From contig JADLZK010008248.1 in NCBI GenBank assembly GCA_015847255.1, forward strand, positions 434,001 through 498,000: 64,000 nucleotides of DNA. The letters are read 5' to 3'. A program made the position numbers and the translations under genes. Shown here one piece after another: positions 21,284 to 34,230 of this stretch (position 1 is its first letter; the number at the start of each line of letters is the position of its first letter). The notes beneath the pieces were generated by a model that worked only from the letters and a program-made list of their open reading frames with translations, was not told the origin of the DNA and made no database searches. This DNA comes from Hyparrhenia diplandra. Lineage: Eukaryota > Streptophyta > Magnoliopsida > Poales > Poaceae.

Positions 21284-24200
21284 ATGATGCCGACGGTCAC
21301 CATCGCGCAGTCTGTCAAGATGGCGCTGCGGCAGATTACAGCCAAGGAACCACCTCCCGTCTTGCTCTTGAGGAGGCTCGGCGTCGGGTTCTCTCGCCGG
21401 ATTTCCCTCCTTCCTCCTCAGCGTTACCGCGGCCAATGCATGGGAAGTTCTGGGATTCTCGACTCGGATTCCGAGTGTGAATACCTTGGCGTGCGCGCCG
21501 GTCTTGGCGGCTGCGAACTACTACGCCAACCGCGGCCGGATTTCAATCGGCGGGCGGTCATGGGGAGTCCGATCGGAAGGAAGTGCCGGGCTGGTGCCTC
21601 CGGTGTCTCCGAGTTCCTCGAAGCCGTCTGGGAAGGTGTTGCCGAAGCCACCTCCGATGCCTCCGAGACCCTCGAAGCCGCCTTGGAAGTCCATCTGGAG
21701 GGGTCCAATTCCACCGCCCGTGCTACACCGCCCGGTGACCTTAGGGGACCTCCCGCCGTCGACGATGGTCTCGCGGTCGGGGTGATCGATCCGATTTTGC
21801 CGGAGATTCAAATTCCAAAAAACCGGATCAAGGAACGGGTTTGTTGCAACAAATTTTGTTTCCTTCTTTGGGCTCTACTCATGTCAGCCCGGCCCAAGAC
21901 AAGTCGGTCTCTACGCTCATTCCCGTGAAACCTAGATGGCGTCTTGTCAACCTGTTTGTGCCGCCGGATTTGCTCCACCCGAAACCAACCTACGCCGAAG
22001 CCCTCATGGCTGGTGGTCGTCGTTTTCGCCGCCCGGTCGAGGGTGTTCCCCTGGTCAAGGAGCAGATCGGGCCCGTGGAACAACCGGCGGTCGCGGAAGC
22101 CGATCGTGGGCGAGGTGCAGCGGTGGGCGGTGGGGGAAGGTCGTGGGGTCGCGGCTGGTCGCGTGATGCTGGTCGAAGGGCGGGCGATGGCGGCCACGGG
22201 CATGCTGCTGCTGATCGTGGTGGTCGCGGTCGGGCCGGGTGGTGGTCGTGGGACTGCTGGTCGGCGGGCGATGGCGACCACGGCATGCTGCCGCCGATCG
22301 TGGTGGTCGCGGGTCGGGCCGGTGGTGGTCGTGGGACTGCCGGTGGCTCCGTGGATCGGGTCGCGGGACTGCGCGTTGATCGTGGCCGGGCGCTTGATGC
22401 TGATCATGGTCATGGTCCGGGGATGCTGAAAGGTGGAAGGGGACGCAGCGGCCCGAACTCGATCCGTTATTGCTGCCTCCCGTTCCGTGGCGGTGGATGC
22501 TGCCCCGCAACATCAAAATTTGGGGGGCAACCTCTTGATGGGGGGCAACCGCGTGTCCGTGTCGCCACTTGTGCTCCCGAAGATGCTGCCTTGGAAGAGC
22601 AAAGGCAAAAGAGAAGGCGCCCGGGAAATCGGAGTGTGTTATTTGCTTGCAAGAGCACTACACAAACCAGTGCCCGCTGTTGCGTGGTCCGAAACCCTCA
22701 GTCACCTATTGCGGTGCAGCGGAAGACGGTATGGGTTTCTTCCAAATTCAAGCCGCAAATTTCAATGGCGTTGTTTCTTCCACTCAGAATTCGATAGCAG
22801 CTCTAGTTACAGTCCAATCCGGGGATGTGCCTATTAGTTTGTCGTTGTCCGAACTTTCCCGGATCATTCCCCGATCCGTTGGCAATGGGAAGTGCAGGAG
22901 GTGAGAGGTCAGGCTTATATTATTCCCTTCCCAAGCAAGGAGGAATTAGATCGCATGGTAGCTATTCAGACAGTCACGACAAAGAATAAAGAGGGTACTC
23001 TTTTGTTCAAAGAATATGTGGACGAAGTCAAGCCTATTAAAGTGCTGGAGAAGGTTTGGGTGACAGTTACTAATGTACCACATCCACTTCGTTCTTTCCT
23101 TCAGTTGTGGGATGTTGGCACGATGATTGAGCAACCCAAAAGTGGATATGTATCACCTGCGCAGACAGAGAGAGATCCGAATTTTGGTGGCTGTTTTGAT
23201 GTGAAAAAAATCCCACCATTTAGTGATGTTTGTGTCAAGGGAAACCTCTTTCGCCTTTACTTTAAACCTGATGAGAAAGAACCTCAGATTTCCCCGGATG
23301 ATGATGATCTTCTGGGAGACGAGGATAAAGATCTCGATGGTGATAGGGAGATGGAAGAAGCGGATGATGATGATGCTCCTCAACTTCCAGAGTTGGCCGG
23401 TTCTTCTACTGCTGCTGGTGGCTCTGTAACTAAGCATTCGAGTGGTGGGACCTCTAATAAAGAGGCTACCATGGATGGTGACTCTTTCTTTGAAGAAGTA
23501 AGTAAATTTTTTGCAAATATGGAGAGGGGTCATGACAATTGCAACTCTCCTGTCACCGAGAAAGAGATGGCTATGTATAATGCCTTTTTATCACCTCCAG
23601 TGAAGCACCATCTTTTTCGAGAAACATGGGTGCTGATTTTGAAGACTCTTCTGTTTTTGAACTACTCGAAGGCTTTGCTGGTCACACCATTGGTGGGAGG
23701 CCCACCTTGCTCTCCTATTCCATAGCTCATGTTGGTGATGACTCAGCTAGCAAGTCGGGAGAGCTCCCTGGTGTGACAGCTACGGCTGACTGCACGCCTG
23801 CTGTCAAAGAGATGCATGTCGATGTGCTACGCCCTGGGCTAGTTGCTGCTGATGACAAGTTGCTGGTCCTTGCCTCTGATGGTCCGGATGACAAGCTAAT
23901 GGTGACTCAGTCGGAGACGGCAGATGTTGCTGCCATCCTAACGTTGGCAATTTCAGCCAACGAGACTTCTTCTGCTGTTGTTGCAGGTTCGCCGTGGGTG
24001 CAGGCTTCTTCTCTTGCTGATCGCGAGTCGGAGCTGCAACGGACTCACTTCGAGACCACAGACACATTCGGTGCCGTCGGCGTGGAGTCCGCTGATGGTG
24101 ATCAAGCGGAAGAGCACAAGCCGGTGGATGTTTCGACCTGTGTTGGGGTCTCCAGCAGAAACAAATCGAACCAGCGGGCGATTCATCGCCACGCCGGCCC

Positions 24201-25075
24201 GCCTCGCCCCGGCAACCATGACCAAGCAGGTGTTGGGCGAGACGGCGGGCGCCTGTGCTCGATTGCAAGGTGAAAAGGCGGGCGCTGCTGTCATCGACAC
24301 AACGATCGTTCCTCGTTTGGCGGTAGCTAACGGATGATGGACGTGCCGGCTCGTGGGGACGCTGCCTACTCCCCCTCAACTACGACAACCGATGGACAGG
24401 TCAAGGGCGAGTTGTTGGGTGCTGCTGCCTGTGGTATCGGAGTGCCTCTGCACTCCGTCTTCGACTCTCGCTGGCGGTGATGGTCGCTCGATGGACGAGC
24501 CGGCCTTCGGGCATCCGTCGGGGTGGCAGCTAGTGCGGCCGTTGGTGCCGTGGAGTCGAACCCCGATGAGGAGCGACAATTAATACCGCCCGCTTCTTCA
24601 TTGCGGTGGACATTGTGGCTTCCTCAACTCAACTCCGGAGGAGCAGAAGGAACGCATTGAAGGCGGATGAGCACACCCTATGCAAGACTGAAAAGATGGT
24701 GATGAAAAAGAATCTTGAGACTCGGGTAACTCTTTTGCCGTTTTTCGGATTCTCGCTATTTCTTCTAAACTTGGTAGGTAGGCATCAACCTTTCTTCTTC
24801 TGATATTATTGCTACTAAAAATCTAGAAGTTGATAGGTTAGTTCTCGCTGCTAATTCAAAGAAAGCAAAGCCTAGAGTTAATAACTCTATTAGCTTATGA
24901 TGAAAAAAAGAAGAACGCCTAGATGCAGTTCTCGACCACATTTGTGGGAATTTTAAGGAGAATTTGCAAGCGGAAAATGATCATATTATAGATCTTTCCC
25001 GTCGGCGTAAGAAAAAAATATAATAAGAACGAGTCTCCTAAAAAGCCAAAGACTCCTTCCAAAATAATTTTAAAA
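21284..25075 (+). pseudogene. LINE ORF1 (DUF4283/zinc-knuckle RNA-binding protein), frameshifted
   Basis: The N-terminal part is GC-rich and broken into overlapping frames (21284-22797). A CCHC-type knuckle, CVICLQEHYTNQC, lies at 22635-22673 and is followed by LRGPKPSVTYCGAAEDGMGF, typical of grass LINE ORF1. The frame at 22892-23725 continues with YIIPFPSKEELDRMVAIQTV and WVTVTNVPHPLRSFLQLW (DUF4283-like), then an acidic region. A C-terminal stretch (24606-25075) has RRSRRNALKADEHTLCKTEK and KNLEVDRLVLAANSKKAKP. ORF1 binds LINE RNA to form the RNP. At least four frame changes are needed to read it through, so it is inactive. Confidence 0.75.
22182..22349 (+). repeat. 84-bp tandem duplication in LINE ORF1
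   Basis: Two adjacent diverged copies starting GGGCGATGGCG at 22182 and 22266 share the core GATCGTGGTGGTCGCGG and GGTGGTGGTCGTGGGACTG. In one frame the unit is Gly/Arg/Asp-rich, similar to RGG-type RNA-binding tracts. Small indels between the copies shift the frame. Confidence 0.75.
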
Positions 25076-25149
25076 CGAAAGGAGTATTCGGAAATAGCAG
25101 TAGGTCTTGCGGACTTGGCTAAACACAGATTTACGTCGGAACTAGTTAA

Positions 25150-27837
25150 AGAGGAGCAGATTAATTAATGTACCATGCTTGTATTTGATGCGAGTCAATA
25201 TAATCTTGTAAATCTTGTCTTTCCTTCTTGTCCTTGGCTCGTTGTTCAAGCCAATCCAATAACACATCCATCCGGGTTGATATTGCTTTTACTTCTTCCG
25301 GAACTTCTTCAACTGATGGTAGTGTTGAGTGTCTTGATTCCAAACTTTGATTTTCTGATATCTTGTTCATTAGTGCCTTAGCTTTGTCAAGAGTGAGTGA
25401 TAAAAATGATCCTTCAGCAGTTGCATCTAGTTGTTCTCGTGCTCTTTGAGTTAATCCATGATAAAAATCCTTGCATAAGCAACCAATCTTCTATTCCATG
25501 ATGAGGGCAATCGACATGTATTCTTGTAAACGTTCCCAAGCACCTGAAATTGATTCTCCTTTCCTCACTGTTGGAAATTGGTAATTTTTCCTCGTGAGGG
25601 CATTGGTTTTACCCGTGGGAAAGAACTTTTGATAGGAAAGTCAGAGAACATTCATCTCATTTCTTGATTTCTTCTTTGTTGGCGTAGAACCATGATTTCG
25701 CTTTTTCCTTCAATGAGAATGGAAATAAGCGGAGTAGTATGATATCTTGGGGAACATCCTTGGGTAAGAAGGTGTTGGCAATCTCCGTAAAATTTTACTG
25801 ATGTAAGCGTGCATCTTCGTGAATCTTTCCACCGAATGGAGTAGCTTGTACCATGTTGATGAGGCTTGGCTTGAGCTCAAACTCAAGATCTTTAATTTGC
25901 AAGTGTTGGTCCTTGCATCGAATGTTCTCATTGCTTGGAGCAGAGAACTCTCGTAGGGATTTTCCGACCATAGCTTCAAAAATCGATATATGCTCTCTTG
26001 ATTGATTTGATTCGATGAATGAAGTGGAGTGAATCACAATCAATTTCCAATTTGATAAACCCCGTATAAAATAAACAAAAGAAGAACAAGGGTAAGCTCT
26101 GCTAAAGCAAAGCTACCTAGTTTTAGATTCTCATCATAAGTTTCCATTTATTAATATATCTAGCTAACTTTTTTATTTCCTCTCAAGAACGGCGCTTTAA
26201 ATGCTTGTTGGTAAATCTAATGTCACTATAACATTAGGTGAAGTTAATCTCACCTAAGGCCATAAGCCATCAAAAGAAACTCAATGTGGTTCATCTCTTA
26301 ACAGTACTATGTGCTAGGTTGTCATCCCCCAGCCAGTAATGCTAGGAAATGCATATGTGATACTTGTGATATGTGTTGTTTGCAATCTAAGGAAATAAAT
26401 AAAAAGTCTATCCGCAAGCACACGAGATATAAATACCACCGTAGCATTTCACCGAGTAATCTAGGTTTTATCATTTATATTCTACCACAGGGAGGAATAG
26501 TTGAAAGGTAAGCACTAACATAATTAATAAGTGGCATACTTATGAGAGGTTCACATTACTAGTGCTAACTTTAGCAGGGGTAAACCAATAATGATAATAA
26601 TATGATAATGATAAATAAAGGCAGAGGCATCACACACAGAGACAGAGAATAACTACTAAGTTAGACTTAACATTGGACTACTTTAAGAGAAAGAATTCAT
26701 CTATAACATTTAATCTACTAAGTCATTACATTTACTCTAAGGCATATGTTATCATCTATAGCATAGTAGACTCTAGATCATGTATCCAGGACGACTATCA
26801 AGGAAAATCAAGAGCGAAACAAGATTTTCCCCATAATCAATGTCCGATTGTCTTATAGACGGAGGGTGGATTCCAAAGGACTCAACAGGACTGTCACTCC
26901 CGCGATCTACCACACGGTCCGGAATATAAGGTGCATTCGCAGTAAATCATATATAAGCACCACGCTTACATAAATATCTTTACCACCTAACCCACTCGAG
27001 TATTGAATTAGGGCTCTACCGAATAGATACATATATCTATCATAAACTACATCTATATCAATCATACTATTAGAATAAAGTAAGAACATAGCAAACAAAC
27101 ACATATTATTAATAAAGTGCAAAAAGTCATAGATACAAGATAATTCATACCGTAATACTTGAAGATCGAGAATTCTAGGTAGGCACACCCAGCTCTAATT
27201 GTATCCGTCATCGCTAATCAACTTGGATGAACTAGAACTAGATGAACTAGAACTAGAACTAGTAGCTAACTCTAATCTCTCGGTGGAGAAACTCTCTTCT
27301 ATACGCCTCGACTTTGGTTGATAATGAATTACAATAAACTATTATGAGTTAGGGTTTAACCCCCGGGGCGCAGATGGTCTTCTTATATAAGCCTTGGCGA
27401 TGAATGATGACCATTGGATCAAACCCACCTTAGCAACGGTGTAGATACAACCACAAAGTCGTTTGTAAACCGACCTAGAAGTCCCGAGGTCGACTTCTTG
27501 GCCCCACCCGCGCCGGCCAAATATGGATCGGCGGCCGGCTGGCCTTCCTCCTCTTGGCCTCCTGGTTCCTTCGGGTGTTCTCTCGGACCTTCTAGAATGT
27601 TTTAGTTCACTTTTCGGGTTGAGTTGCTTCACGGTCAAGTCTTGTCATCCTATGTCTTGTAAATTCGGAACTTTCTCCATCTTTCTCTCGCATTTATCCG
27701 TTAAGTCCCCGGAAATACATAATTCACCAAAACTCGTGGAATTCATTAGTATAAACCTCTAAACTTAGTATATATTCAATTTATGCCCTTATTTCATCTC
27801 TTGTTGACATATAAAAGTATAGGATAACAGGTGTCAA
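25150..27837 (-). mobile_element. Athila-type Ty3 fragment (LTR, leader and gag), nested in the LINE
   Basis: On the minus strand the fragment starts at 27837 with TGTTGACACCTGTTATCC, a typical LTR 5' end. It runs through an AT-rich LTR and leader (27837 to about 26050) into gag (26043-25161). Pol and the other LTR are missing, so the left edge near 25150 is a deletion breakpoint. The LINE endonuclease resumes at 27841 in the expected order but without its N-terminal part. This suggests either insertion followed by deletion, or a rearrangement that joined the two. The inner LTR boundary and primer binding site cannot be fixed by eye. Confidence 0.7.
25161..26043 (-). pseudogene. gag of an Athila-type element, frameshifted
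   Basis: The minus-strand frame from 26043 reads KSLREFSAPSNENIRCKDQH, then FELKPSLINMVQATPFGGKI and HEDARLHQ, the conserved capsid start of Athila gag. Shifted frames continue with LRLFPFSLKEKAKSWFYANK, the core of the retrotransposon gag domain, and CPHHGIEDWLLMQGF. The end at 25161 gives VKAISTRMDVLLDWLEQR. It would make the virus-like particle. Stops and indels break it in at least three places. Confidence 0.8.
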
Positions 27838-27840
27838 CAA

Positions 27841-30800
27841 TATTATGAGGAGCCCTGATGATAAAAGCTGTGGGGATTTTGACCCTAAATGGCCGAATAT
27901 TTTTAATGCGGTCATTGAATCCCTTGATCTCAGAGAAATCACTATGTCGGGCCGCCAATATACTTGGGCTGGTCCAGGGGATAACCCAACTTTTGAAAAG
28001 CTCGACCGTGTCTTAGTTAGTACGGATTGGGAGCATCAATTCCCACTTACCGTTGTGGAGCCGAGAGATAGGAATATTTCCGACCATACGCCGTTGGTTC
28101 TTAACACTGGTGCTTCTACTCACCAGACCAGGAGTAGACCATTCAGATTTGAAAGAGGATGGTTACTAAGGGATGGGTTTTATGATATGGTTGCTAATGT
28201 TTGGCAATCTGAAACCTCGGGATCCAACCCTTTAGAGCGTTGGCAAGCTAAAATTCGCAAACTAAGACAATATCTAAGTGGGTGGGCTGCAAATTCTGCA
28301 GGTACCTATAAGAAAGAGAAGAAGACCCTCTTAGATCTATTACACGGGCTGGATAAAAAGGCTGAGACTGGTTCTCTATCGGATCAAGAAATCAATCTCA
28401 AGCAATACCTAAAAGAGCGTTTAGTTTCTCTTTTGAGGGAAGAGGAACTAAAGTGGTATGAGAGAGCCAAGGTTAAATCCTTATTAGAGGGAGATGCAAA
28501 TACCAGGTTCTTTCACTTAGTGGCTAATGGGAAACACCGAAAAACAACATATTTTTAGACTTGAAAATGAGCAAGGTGTTGTTACTGGCGATGACTGTCT
28601 CAAAAGCCACATTACTAGTTATTATAAAAATCTTTTCGGACCACCGGAGCAAACCGATGTAACTTTGATGGAAGATCAAATTATAGATATTCCACAAGTT
28701 ACCGCGGAGGAGAATGACATCCTTATTGCCGACTTCACTTTCGAATGAAGTGAGGGAGACCATCTTCCGAGATGGAACATAATAAAGATCCTGGACCGGA
28801 CGGTTTCCCTGCAGAATTCTATCAGGTTTTTTGGGAGGTGATTAAGGTTGACCTTATGGCCATCTTCCATGATTTCTATAACGAAAGGCTTGACCTTTAT
28901 AGTCTTAATTTTGGAATAATATCACTAATTCCTAAAACCCAAAACGCTACTACTATTCAGCAATATAGACCAATTTGTGTCCTTAATGTTAGTTTCAAAA
29001 TTTTTACCAAAGTGGGAACTAACAGACTGAATAAAGTGGCTAATACTGTGGTGAGCCCGACCCAGACGACATTCATGCCAGGACGGAATATTATAGAAGG
29101 AGTAGTTATTCTACACGAAACTATCCATGAATTACATACCAGGAAGAGGAATGGCATCATTCTCAAAATTGATTTTGAAAGGGCCTATGACAAGGTCAAA
29201 TGGTCCTTCCTACAACAATCTCTATGCATGAAGGGGTTCTCACCCAAATGGTGTAGATGGGTACAGAACATGGTCACAGGAGGTAGTGTAGGGGTTAAAG
29301 TCAATGATGATATAGGCCCCCTACTTCCAGACCAAACGTGGCCTTAGACAGGGAGATCCCATGTCACCTATTCTATTTAACATCGTTGCTGATATGCTAG
29401 CTCTTCTCATTAATAGAGCAAAGAACGATGGACAAATAAGAGGGATTATCCCAAATCTAATTGATGATGGTCTATCCATCTTACAATATGCTGATGATAC
29501 CATTATCTTCTTAGACCATGACCCGGAGCAAGCAAAAAATCTAAAACTCTTGCTCTGCGTGTTTGAACAATTATCCGGTCTAAAAATTAATTTCCACAAA
29601 AGTGAAATCTTCTGTTATGGTGCGGCCAAAGAGTTGGAACATTATTATACAACACTCTTTGGATGCAATACTGGGACATACCCTTTTAGATATTTAGGTA
29701 TACCAATGCACCATAGACAACTCCTAAATTCTGAATGGGGAAAAGAGGAAGAACGCTTTGAACAGAAACTTTCTTGTTGGAAAGCAAAATACTTATCCTA
29801 TGGGGGGAGACTTGTTTTGTTAAACTCTGTCCTGAGTAGTCTCCTAATATTCATGATGTCCCTTTTCGAGATCCCAAAAGGGGTTCTCAAGAATCTAGAT
29901 AAATATAGATCAAAATTCTTTTAGCAAGGGTCTACAGAAAAACATAAATATAAACTTGCTAAATGGGACATCCTATGCCGCCCTAAGGATCAAGGAGGTC
30001 TTGGAATTATAGATTTATATCTGAGAACAAATGTTTATTGGCCAAATGCATTGTTAATCTTATTAACACCGATGGCACTGGCAATCCTTGCTAAGGAATA
30101 AATATTTAAATTCTAAGACTCTAACCCAAGTATCAGCCGAACCCACTGACTCTCATTTTTGGAGAGGCCTCATGCATATTAAAGATGAGGTGATTACTAA
30201 AGGCTGTTTTTTGATTAAGGACGGCACCAGTACAAGGTTACGGGACGATACTTGGTTAGGTGATAAGCCCCTCAAACTAAAATACCCGAGCTTATATAAT
30301 ATAGCTAGGGATCGACATGCAACGGTTTGAAAGTTATATCCTCTAATCCTCCCAAGATTCTATTTAGGAGATCTTTAGTGGATAATAACCTAGTTGAGTG
30401 GCTTAACCTAGTAGCTCGAGGTTTCTAATGTGGCTTTGGTGGATGGCAAGGACTATTTTAAATGGCTCTTGTCGAGGTGCAGAGTATTCTCCGTTCGGTC
30501 TATGTATCTTGATGCTATAGATGCAAATCCACCTTTCCAACATAAGAGAACCGGAAATAGAAAATAACTCTAAAAATCAAAATCTTTCTACGGTTTATCC
30601 AACGCGGTGTCATTTTGACAAAAGACAACCTTGCGAGGAAAAAAATTGGAAAGGGAGTCGAAATGTGAGTGTTGTAACATGAATGAAACTATCCAACACC
30701 TATTTTTTGATTGCCCTTTTACCAAGATGATTTGGAGGATTATTTTCTATGCTACTAATCTTACCCAACCTGTTTTAGGTTAACCATATGTTTGGTACTT

Positions 30801-31060
30801 GGCTTAATAATCAACATAAAAAATCTAAGCCGCTGATCCGGGTTGGTGTTGCTGCCTTACTCTGGGCCGTCCGAGATGTCGCAATGACACGATTTTTAAA
30901 AAAATTGAAATCTAACTCTATTATGAAGGTTATCTTCGAGGGAGCGTATTGGTCGCCACGGGCTCAATTACAAAGATGCCGCAAGCTAAGGATGCCCCGA
31001 TTGCATTGAGCAAACAATTGAAGATGGTTGCATTAGAAATTTCCAATAAGGGATGGAAGC
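27841..31060 (+). pseudogene. LINE ORF2: endonuclease C-terminus, reverse transcriptase, zf-RVT
   Basis: The frame 27845-28558 starts IMRSPDDKSCGDFDPKW and includes the endonuclease motifs SGRQYTWAG, FEKLDRVLVS and RNISDHTPLVL; the N-terminal catalytic half is missing. RT follows: KDPGPDGFPAEFYQVFW (28772), PKTQNATTIQQYRPICVLN, ILKIDFERAYDKVKWSFLQQ, RQGDPMSPILFN (29340) and the catalytic YADDT at about 29488-29500, all intact as motifs. The frame changes near 28545, 28745 and 29330. TAG at 29922-29924 stands where TGG is usual (FFWQG). The C-terminus has a zf-RVT pattern, CECCNMNETIQHLFFDCPF (near 30670-30715). ORF2 nicks target DNA and copies LINE RNA; this copy cannot. Confidence 0.88.
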
Positions 31061-31201
31061 ATTTATTCCGATTGCTTTAGTTCCTAGGTCTATGTTTCAG
31101 ACACCCGGCTTTGCGGTCGGTTTTTAATTTCACAAATCTCTATAATAAGTGGTTGTGTACATCCCCTGGATGTAGAGGCCGGATTGTATTATCCATTATC
31201 T

Positions 31202-31210
31202 AAAAAAAAA
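31202..31210 (+). other. Poly(A) tail of the LINE
   Basis: Nine A residues end the LINE after a short 3' UTR, and host-like sequence begins at 31211. Short tails are usual for old L1-type copies. Confidence 0.65.
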
Positions 31211-32742
31211 GCACCAGGCACTCTTGATATTTAGGGCCACGATGCCACGATACTGTTGGCAGACAAGCGAGTAAAACAGTGCCATTATTGGTCTTTCTAC
31301 GCTGACCATCTTGGGTGGTTTCCATGTGCTTTCCCTTGTACAACAAATTAAATAGTCTTAATCTGCATAGATGCATGTTACCATGGTTTGTTTTTTAAGC
31401 TGCATCGCGCAGTGCCCATCGATCTTATTACATAACAAACTCTGGCATGACACGCTGGGGTTAGCCGCTCCGTAGTCAACTCTCGACCCCTCCAGTCCGG
31501 AGTACAAAGGGCAAGCAAGGACCGAGCCGCGCGCGTCGTCACCAGTTTCCACTCTCCGGCTGCAGCTGCTGGAGGTCATCCCCTTCCTTCAGTCAATACC
31601 ATACAGGGGGCCAGGACAGCAAGCAAGGATCGGAGCAAGCCGCGGGCGTTGTCTTCCAGGCTTCCAGCCATACGGTACGTAGTCCGTGCTTCTCTTAAAA
31701 ACAGCTTATAGTTTGTGTTATAGCCACGTCACATAAAAGCTTGTGTCTACATATCGTCACACAATCGTTTGTATTATATCATCGTAGTCCATTGTTTCCC
31801 AATTCAGTTTTTGAAGCTAGGAAGCCTTCTCTAAGATGTTAGATGCAGTGTTTCTAGTACCTAGCTCTTGGATCGGACTACTCGATCCTGTCCAATTTAT
31901 TTGCGTTTTTTTTCTTCTGAAAATGATTGGGGAATTTAACTAATGGTTGCGTTTTTAACTAATTGGGGAATTGATTGAGGAATTTAAAAGGAGCAGCATA
32001 CGCCTACTGAAGAACAGAGAGAATAATCCCACGACGGAAAGCGGAGTCTCTGCCTAGCCTACGACCTCTCCCCATTTCTCGCATCTCTTTGTCCTACTAG
32101 CCAGTTCACATCTCTCTTTTAATCTATATACAGCCTCTACTACTGTGAGTTGGCATAACATAATTATATATCTCCCACTGACAGCCTCTACTTCTGTAGT
32201 CTCATCCAGGTATAGAACTCCGTGGACTATTGCTCTCCTACATGGAATAGGTCTGGTCATGGTCATGCGATGGCTTATCCAAAAAAAACTACACTACCGA
32301 TGCCTTCGACACTGATCATGTCTAACACACCCAAGAAGAAAACAATGACAAAAACATCCTTCTGGAGTATATATAACCACACTACACTAACAAAAACACA
32401 TCATCAGAGATAGTGGAAGTTTTAATGTGTTGGAAACAGTGAGTTGAAACTCAGCATTGAGACTGACCTAAGCTAATATGATCCACGACCCCACCTCCCC
32501 CGGCCCCCACCACACACAAGTTAGTCCCCCGGTTGTGTAACAATTTAAATTTTTTTTTTACGTTGTAACAATTTAAATTCTAGGTGCATGTGTTTGTAAT
32601 AAGTGTGATCTGATGCTTCATCTTCGAAGTAAGCTAAAGCCAATTTTTTCCACTATCTTTTAAAAAGTTAGTCCAAGGGTCTTTGTACTATCCACCTGGC
32701 TTGCCAGGTTCAGACGATTAGGTTTGTTGATGACCAGCGGTC
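31211..32742. other. Spacer without recognised gene
   Basis: Mixed composition with a moderately GC-rich patch near 31450-31680. No conserved domain found on either strand. It lies upstream of the unit 2 kinase and could hold old promoter sequence, but there is no direct sign of this. Confidence 0.4.
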
Positions 32743-32880
32743 TGTTACGAATGAAGAAAGACTCAAGTGGATTTATCCTACTTTGGCCCAAAGAGGGACA
32801 ATATATAGAGTAGAAAAGAGACTTAGTAAAACCTAAACTAGGAGATTACACTAATGCCCTTTGACTATTATACCTTAACA
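32743..32880 (-). repeat. Left LTR of the TRIM-like element (3' LTR)
   Basis: 138 bp from TGTTACGAATGAAG to ATACCTTAACA. It shares the block GGGACAATATATAGAGTA and GGAGATTACACTAAT with the right copy. A TATA-like CTATATATTG lies on the minus strand. Confidence 0.85.
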
Positions 32881-34230
32881 CCCCCCTCTTAAATGCAACG
32901 TGAATGTAATGTTGTTGCATTTGCAGAGTTGGCACTACACACTAGATTTGAAAATAACATATGAACTACATCCAAAATCCAAATTAGACGATGTCGTCAA
33001 AGTGTGCAACTCTTGAACAATGTCGATACAGAAAATCCTCTTTGCCACAAGAGGGTATTGCCTTCACAACCGATCAACAAATACCTCAAGTCTTCACAAC
33101 ATAGTACATCAACTCTATAAATATGAGTCTTTCTTTGGATACTTTGAACTCATAAGAATAGTGATATGTGTCAAATCAAGCCAAAGAAAGAATAGAGAGA
33201 TTATTGCTGCAAAATGGCAAGTGGTAAGATAGAATGGTGATGACGACAAAAGGAAGGCCATTGATGATGAAGTGTAGCAAAATGGCTACGAAAAAGTTCA
33301 AGAGGGCATAGTCGCATCAATGATGATGGTGATGGTTAGCTAAATCGATGGGACTCAGCTAACCATGAAAAAGAAAAAAAAATGTTTGGCTTATCTGACA
33401 ATTTCTAGACACCTATGGAATAGATGAATTATGACGTGTAGAATGGGACTCGGATGAACTCAGATGCAAATGGAATTAAGAAATAGGCCTGAATATAGAG
33501 TAGGAAGCAGCAGGAACGATAACCAGAGTAGAGGAACAAGGCACTTACTAAACGGAGCACCCATTGAACATAGGACTATGACAACACGCAGCAAGACAGA
33601 GCACCACTGCAGCACAACATGATAAACCTGCTACTCATGGAAGAAGCCTGAAGCAGAGGAAGAAGATGCGCCGCGCCCGATGTCCTCCCCGAGGACGAGA
33701 GAGGAGAGGATGCACCCACGACAAAGTGCACTACACTTTCGCGACGGGCAGACGGTCCGCACCCACGACTACGACACGGGGAAGCATAGAAGACTCTCAG
33801 AAAGACAGGGCATAGACCCCCCCTACTAGTAGATCGGTCCGGTGTCGGCGATGATCTGCACCATAGTGGACGGCTGCTGCTGCTGCATGACCGATGACCG
33901 GATCGACACAATGAAATGAAAGAGAGAGAAAAAAATGGAAGATCATCGACGAGGCCACAAAGATGGATCCTCCTAGGGGAAGGAGAGGGAAGGATGGCGG
34001 CTTTAGCTTAAATCTTAGGCCTAGAGCTTTGATACAATTTTTACTCAATTAAATGGGAAAATGGACTCGATGGGTGGATCTAGCTCTAATGAGGATTGAA
34101 CTGCATGACAATGGACTCGGAAAAAAAAATCCAAGATCGACGAGGGCTCCCCCGGGAATTGAGATGTTGAGATGGATCTTCCCAGGGGTAGCGCAACAAA
34201 TGAAAGGGTGGAGGCCGCATCAAAACCTAA

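Larger units (their letters stand above)
21175..31210 (+). mobile_element. L1-type LINE (non-LTR retrotransposon), interrupted by an Athila fragment
   Basis: A plus-strand non-LTR element with a GC-rich 5' region, ORF1 with a zinc knuckle, ORF2 with endonuclease, RT and zf-RVT domains, and a short poly(A) (31202-31210). The region from about 25150 to 27837 is a minus-strand Ty3 fragment that replaces the ORF1/ORF2 junction and the endonuclease N-terminus. AAGCACTAGG at 21165-21174 and AAGCACCAGG at 31209-31218 match in 9 of 10 bases and are a tentative target duplication, which places the 5' end near 21175. All coding parts contain frameshifts. Such LINEs copy themselves by target-primed reverse transcription. 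Confidence 0.85.

Noticed and set aside
27226..27262. GAACTAGAACTAGATGAACTAG run as a CRISPR-like or binding-site array
   Set aside because: A short imperfect microsatellite inside the Athila LTR; no spacer structure.
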